Of a DNA stretch of 64,000 nt, positions 58,246-64,000 are shown piece after piece. Where the stretch lies: positions 7,874,001-7,938,000 of the forward strand of contig CP085826.1 in NCBI GenBank assembly GCA_020809705.1, given 5' to 3'. Position 1 is the stretch's first letter. The number at the start of each line of letters is the position of its first letter. The translations under genes and the position numbers were made by a program. The stretch is from Calonectria ilicicola (Eukaryota > Ascomycota > Sordariomycetes > Hypocreales > Nectriaceae). The notes under the pieces are model-generated. The model was given only the letters and a program-made list of their open reading frames with translations. It was not told where the DNA came from and did not search any database.

Positions 58246-61200
58246 TTACAATTTATCCAATTGAGCATCTGACATCCAGTGTGAACCACCTGCACATCGA
58301 TAACCCCCGCTTTGTTTGATCCAAGCATATCCCACTGGGCAAACTCCAAGGCGCTTTAGCTTGGCCTTTTTTGCTTCGATTTCTTTCCTGCGTTCTTTCT
58401 GGGCGATCAATTCCTTTGCAATCCTTTCACGTTTGGCCTCCCAGGCTTTTCTCTGCTCCTCCATGATCCGACGACGCTCAGCTTCCTCCTCTTTTCTCTG
58501 TTCGTCTTCAGCAATCATCTCCTTCACAATCCTTTCACGTGCAGCTTCGCGTGCTTCTTCATATGCCTCTAAAAGCTTGTGATACTCCTCCTCTTCCTCT
58601 TTCTCCTTTTCTTTATCCTTTTGTAGCTGTTCCCAGACTGCGTCGCTCACTCCAGCATCGCGTATTGATGTAAAATTCCCGCCCGACCCAGGATTATTCG
58701 GGTCTTCCGAATGTTCTGGATTATTCTGTTCATTTTCTTCTTTTTTGGTACATGTCGATACCTTGGGTTGAGTGTTGAACTGCGTTGGAGGCCTCTGGAT
58801 GTTATTAGCAATGCTTGTTTGAGAGTCTTGAGCAGACATCTCCTTTTTGTTTGCCATTCGGTTCATCCGTTCCTTTATCATTTGATCCATTACTCTCTCC
58901 ACTATCTCTTCAGATAGTATAATATCTTGATAAGAAAGATCAAGCTGGTGAAAGGCCATTTCAGCCAGCTCGAGGACATCTCTGGCATTTGCCCAACCCT
59001 CCTGCGCCGAAAGAAGGGCAAACCTTTGCTCAAGTCTAGCTGCGAAATCCGTGCTAGGTGATTCCAGAAAGCCCATTTCTAAATTTCTTGCCTTCGATTC
59101 AAGTTTCTTCTTCCTCTGCTTCAACCGGTCGGTCATGAGTCGTATACAAGCCGTCGGTTCAAAGGAATGGAATTCGACAGTCTCTGGGAAACGACTGGAC
59201 ATGCCAGGATTGACCGACAGAAGAGAGTTGATATCTTGCTCGTACCCAGCCATAATTATGATAAGTTTCTTGTGAAACTTTGGCTTAGTAACGCAATCAA
59301 TAATCTCGTCAATAGCCTCTTTTGCAAAATGGCCTCCAGCTAGTCTGTATGCCTCGTCAATGAATAGAATGCGTCCAAGTGCCTTCTCAAGAAGCTTTTG
59401 GACTTTGGGTCCAGTGTGTCCGATGTAAGAGCCTATTAGGTCCGTCGCTGAGCATTCGATGACTTCTGCGCTGGAGAGAAATCCCATATCATAGTATACC
59501 TGGCCCATTTTCCTAGCCGTGGTTGTCTTCCCAGTGCCAGGAGGTCCACGGAAGAGGAAATTGAAAGGAATTCCAGGATCCATATCAAGGATCTTGGCAT
59601 CCCTAACGCGCTTTTGGTACCCCTCCAATAGTGCCATGAGCTTTTCCCGCCCAATCTCATCTTCAAAAAGCTTTCGAATGTCTGTACCGGTGTCTGATCG
59701 AGAAAACTCGGGGTCGAAATCACAAGCTTCAAAGGTATTTTTTTGCTGGATTTTGCCTGCAGAGACCCGCTTTTGATGATTCTCTTTGGCCCTTCCCAGC
59801 AATATATCCACTTCACCGGCGTTTCCAAAATTTGGTCGGTTTCGCGCTCTGCGCAAAACATCCAGTGCCACTTTTTTGCCTTGGTCAGTGGCACCAAATC
59901 CGCAGCCTTTCAGTTTGAGATCCAGAATCTTGGCAAGGTCTTCATCATCAAAGTCTTCAAAGGAAAATGCGGAGCTAAGAGGAAATCGACGGCTAAGACC
60001 CGGATTGACGTTTTGGAACATCCTTTCCATCTCATCCTTGTATCCCAGAAGAAGTACGCATCGATCTTCGCCAGGCACACTCTGCACTTCATTGACAATC
60101 GCGTCAATCACGGCAGTCTTGTAAGGGTCAGATGAAGAATTGTCAGCTCCACCTCCGTAAAGCCCGTAGGCCTCGTCAATAACCAAAACCTTCCCAACCG
60201 TTGACGCCAGAATGCCCTTTGTCTGAGCCTCGGATTGACCAAGATGTGCCCCAACAAAGTCAGAAGGGCATTTTACAATGACCTCTCCGTTGGAAAGAAG
60301 CCCTATGTCCACTAGGACTTGAGCAAAGTGTTTTGCGACGGTAGTTTTTCCAGTTCCTGGGTTTCCTATGAAAACCCGGTTTAATGAGAATTCGACAAGT
60401 GGCTCCTCAGCCAATTCCCGGTCATAATTTGTTTTCACCGTGTCCATAAGAGCCTTGAGAGACTCTTTGACTTCCTTCAAGCCAATGAGGTCATTTAGTT
60501 TTCGATAGGCCTTGCTTTTAGTTAAAGCGCTTGAAGGCTCGGGTCCAATGATATCTTCCTTAGTAAGGAGCAGATCGTCTGGTTTCAACTTTGCCAGCCG
60601 TTGTAACCGCAGCCGATCCGCTTGTCTCTCAAGCATCGTTTGAGTAAAGTTTTCGACAGCACGGGCATTTCCAAAACCTTCCTTTCCACGACCGTAGCCA
60701 ATGCGGCGGGATGCAATTCGGAAAAATAGTCCATCTGGTCCCCCTTCAATCTTCATCCTCCCAGCGAACTTGATGCTGATTTGTCGTCGAATGATACTCA
60801 GAAGCTCGTTGTCTGTGTAGTCTTCAAATTTCATTTCGATGGGAAAGCGGCTTGGAAATCCCGGGTTATGCTGAAAAAAGGACTCCATCTGCTTACTATA
60901 TCCAGCGAGCACAAATACCACTTTTCCGCGTAGGTTTTCAACTTCTGCAAGCAAATAGTCCAAGACCGCAGCTCCTCCAGGATTGTTCCCAGAAGATAGT
61001 TGGTATGCTTCATCGATAAAGAGCACGCCACCTCCGTTATTTTTGATGTCTTCCAGCAGCTTCTCGCACCCCGGTACTCCTTTGCTAGCAAGATTCGACC
61101 CAGTCGTCTCTTCAAATACGTCGCCAGAGATGACACCAACAGTGGTGAGGAACTTGCCCCAGATGCGGGCAACTGTAGTTTTGCCTTGAATTTGTTAGAA

Positions 61201-64000
61201 ATAGGGTTTGTTTGGGACGAGGGTTATTTAAGGAGAGGATCTGTAGTTTTATGCAACAATCTTACCTGTGCCTGGGTTTCCAAGAAGGCTGCAGCTATAT
61301 CTGTCATCTTCAGGAGATAAGCCTTGGCGGATTTTGGTGTCCACGCTGCTTTTCACACTCAAAAAACGCCTCTTGATCGACTCGAGTCCCACCATTCCCA
61401 TCAGAGTGTCTATCGCAGCATTACAAGAGCCATCCATAGTCTTCATAGCATTCCACTCCGATCTGGCTTGACTCGAATCGGTCTCGGTTGTATCAGGCTT
61501 TGGTGGCGATGGTGGCTTTGTGGCCTTTTTCTTCTCTTTTTCGACTTTGGCCTGTTCCATCCTCTCGGCCCTTTCTTTCAAGGATTTTAGCTCCTCCTGC
61601 TTCTTGTTCAACATCTCACCTTGCTGTTTGACCTCAGCATCAGCTTTCAACCTTAGTTGTTCATGCGCAATCTTGTCTTCAATCTCTTCAAGATCTTTTC
61701 TGTATCGCTCCTTGTTCTCCATCCTCTTCCTTTCCAGCTCAAGGTCTCTCTTAATTCTTCGACGCATTTCTTTATCTTCTCTGTCGCAAGTACCACAAGC
61801 GGCTGCAGCATTCCCACACTGAACCTTGCGCTTATGCCCGCGTTTACACGTTTTCTCGATGGGCTCTTCGCAGCGAATTTTCGAATGGTCTGAGACCAAG
61901 TGGCAGTGAAGTTTACAGAAATGTTTGCCGCATGACAACGGGGCTCCGCTGAACATTCATGTTAGATCAAAGGGACATTTCCATAGATTGAACTTACCAT
62001 GGCTCTGCACAACCACCATCTGGACAATATTTGTCAAAGTCCTCCGGCTTTTTCAGCTCTAGCGTCCGTTCTGGGTGGCGCTGACAGGTGACTGGAACAC
62101 CATCGAACAAATAATTCTTCTCTTTCAAAGCTGAAAAATATTCCGTCCACATGGCGCCTCCCTTTTTGCTCTTCATAAATGTAAACATATTTCCAAAGAG
62201 CACCATGCCGCTTTTCGCTCGTGACATGAGTACCACCAAGCGCTCACGGGCAATCAAAAAGCCAATGTCACCTGAGGCATTGTTTCTTGTGAGTGAAACG
62301 ATAACAATGTCGCATTCCTCTCCTTGGTAGTTGTCTGTAATTTTTATTAGTATCATCTCATGTCTTTCGTCAATACAGAGACTAACCAATCGTAGATAAT
62401 CGAAGAGACTTCTTTTTGACCTCAGCCTCAGCCTTCGACATCAAGCCCGCCCGAACCAGGTCATGCGAATCGAGGTCATTGAGATACGGATCATTCTCCG
62501 TTTGCAATATTTCCTTCAACAGGAATAGTTGGCCAAGGTATGGGGTTAAGATGACCATGTTTTCTGATTTGTATCCTTGTTGTCCCAAGTAACGAACAAG
62601 TTTCATGACCATTTTTGCTTCGTAGTGGTTTCTTTTACTTGCCTTGGAAGTTGGATCCCATCTTTCACCTCCTCCATTCAGCTCTTCTTCATGGTTTTCG
62701 TGATTCACAAAACTGATCCGACTTTTGAGACCCAAAACTGGTTTCCTATCCCGAGTTTTGGGGGCGTCTTTAAGCTCGGGGTAGGCTAAAATGCGGGAGA
62801 AGTGCGAAATTTCGGGGTGGCACCGATATTGTTCATGCAAAGTGGTAAACTGGTGTCCTTGCAAAATCAGTCTCTCAAAAAGGGAAACATTCAGGTCATA
62901 TCCTTCTCCCTTTTCTTTTGAAAGCTTGAAGTTGTTGATTTTCGGTCTGAGTTGTTTGTGGTCTCCGATCAGAACGAGTTGTTTGACTGACGAGCTCATT
63001 GCTGCGATGACATGAGCTTCCAAAATCTCGCCGACTTCCTCAACTAGGATGACATTAGGATTCGCAGTTGCAATAATGGACTGATATTTCGCTGCTGCGG
63101 TTGTGGTGCATGCAATTATTCTTTTGCTTTCGAGAATTCGGCGGTCTCTCTGGTTGTAGGTGCTCTGGATGTTGGACTGCAGCTGGTTGAAAGATCGACT
63201 CAATTCAACAAATTGCTCAATCTGTTCTTTGCGAATATCTTGGCACCATTCAAATATCAGATTTTGCCTTTGTTCAAAAGGAATTGCCCAAACTAAAGCT
63301 GCCGAGTAGTCTAGGGACTGGATAACGGCTTCAAGAAGCTGATGATAGTGGCCCTCTGCCCAGTAATTGAACAAATCGTCTGTAGTGAGACTTTTGTTTT
63401 TGGCGCCAACAACCTGGAAGCCATTTTCCAATTCAGGTAGCTGAAATGCTCTCCAAAATGCAGGGTCTTTGTCTGAAAATTCCAGATATTCGAGAATTTC
63501 ACTAGCAGGGAATCGAGATCTGGCGAGATTCGCGCCAATACTTTGAAGTTGGTCCTTGATTGATGACATATTCTTTGTGTCGGAATTGATTATCGATTTC
63601 TCTTCTCTCGTCAGCCAAAACTTTGACTCTTTGCAGAGGTTTTTAAGCAATGTTGGTTCAGTAGCTGTTGTGGCCTTTGAACCAAGCCTCACAATATCCG
63701 ACATTTGGACGCCAATTTCCATCAACTCCTCCGCAAACTGATCTAGAGCATGATTCGTGTAGCTCAAAACCAATATACGATAGTCGGTCAACTTGACCAG
63801 CATCAAAATTATTAGAGCACCAATAAACGACTTGCCCGTCCCAGGGGGTCCTTGGATCTGAGCAACCTCCTCCTTGAGTCCATGAATCAGAGACTCAAGT
63901 TGTGCGTCTTGCACGAGGATGTCCTCTTTTGCACCCATCTTCTGGCGAATTCTCGTAGCCTCGCCTTTTTCGTATGCCAATTCCAACTTCTCAATCATGC
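58246..64000 (-). CDS. Giant UPF1/ZNFX1-like helicase fused to three CbbX-type AAA+ domains (5' end cut by window)
   Basis: Exons visible: >64000-62387, 62334-61998, 61948-61266, 61184-58246, at least 1857 aa. The superfamily-1 helicase shows QIQGPPGTGKS (motif I), VILVEEVGEILEA (motif II variant), LIGDHKQLRPK (III), TIDNYQGEECDIVIVSLTRN (V) and LVVLMSRAKSGMVLFGN (VI). A cysteine-rich NFX1-like segment follows (CPDGGCAEPCGAPLSCGKHF), then a long Glu/Lys coiled coil. Three AAA+ modules come next, each with its own Walker A (GNPGTGKTTVAR, GNPGTGKTTVAK, GPPGTGKTTTAR) and Walker B (LFIDEAYQ, LVIDEAYG, LFIDEAYR). The tail is another charged coiled coil ending in GVCPVGYAWIKQSGG with a Cys pair. 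ZNFX1 relatives act in small-RNA inheritance or RNA-virus sensing; a role of this fusion in RNA surveillance is inference. Confidence 0.92.

Overview
The window comes from a filamentous ascomycete (Pezizomycotina; a Sordariomycete is likely, genus not determinable). Genes are spaced about 1-2 kb apart. Introns are short (43-123 bp), mostly GT-AG, with CTAAC/CTGAC-type branch points. The families are typically fungal: Zn2Cys6 and C2H2 regulators, a HET-domain protein, a NACHT-ankyrin protein, an FLC-type TRP-like protein and a CBM1-GH5 cellulase. I found no tRNA, rRNA, CRISPR array or intact transposon. Exon coordinates are read by eye from splice signals and frame.

Region 1 (1-15 kb) looks like a catabolic cluster for phenolic compounds. 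It holds a carotenoid/stilbene-cleaving oxygenase (cut by the window edge), a divergently transcribed vanillyl-alcohol-oxidase-like flavoprotein, a dienelactone-hydrolase-like protein, a medium-chain dehydrogenase, a Zn2Cys6 regulator, a C2H2 regulator and a vanillin/salicylaldehyde-type aldehyde dehydrogenase. The inferred logic is alkene cleavage or side-chain oxidation to an aromatic aldehyde, then oxidation to the acid. GTGGGG-type motifs recur in several of its promoters. The flavoprotein has replaced several residues that define vanillyl-alcohol oxidase.

Region 2 (15-32 kb) is gene-poor at first, with two small cysteine-rich secreted-protein loci (one broken) and a diverged repeat. It then has an FLC-family membrane protein, a divergent pair corresponding to the two halves of the plant Tm-1 protein (TIM-barrel and UPF0261 domains), an orphan membrane protein, and a Zn2Cys6 regulator divergent from a DODA-type ring-opening dioxygenase.

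Region 3 (32-50 kb) resembles a fungal self/non-self recognition island with debris. It contains an aminoglycoside-phosphotransferase-like gene with an in-frame TAG, two truncated gene fragments joined head to head, a HET-domain gene, a tannase/feruloyl esterase lacking its usual cysteine pair, a NACHT-ankyrin gene with a damaged N-terminal hydrolase part, an orphan 300-residue protein, and a six-exon ankyrin / leucine-rich-like / subtilisin-like protein.

Region 4 (50-64 kb) has a CBM1-GH5 endoglucanase, a DUF2235 hydrolase, a secreted amidohydrolase, and most of a very large UPF1/ZNFX1-like helicase fused to three CbbX-type AAA+ domains, running off the right edge.
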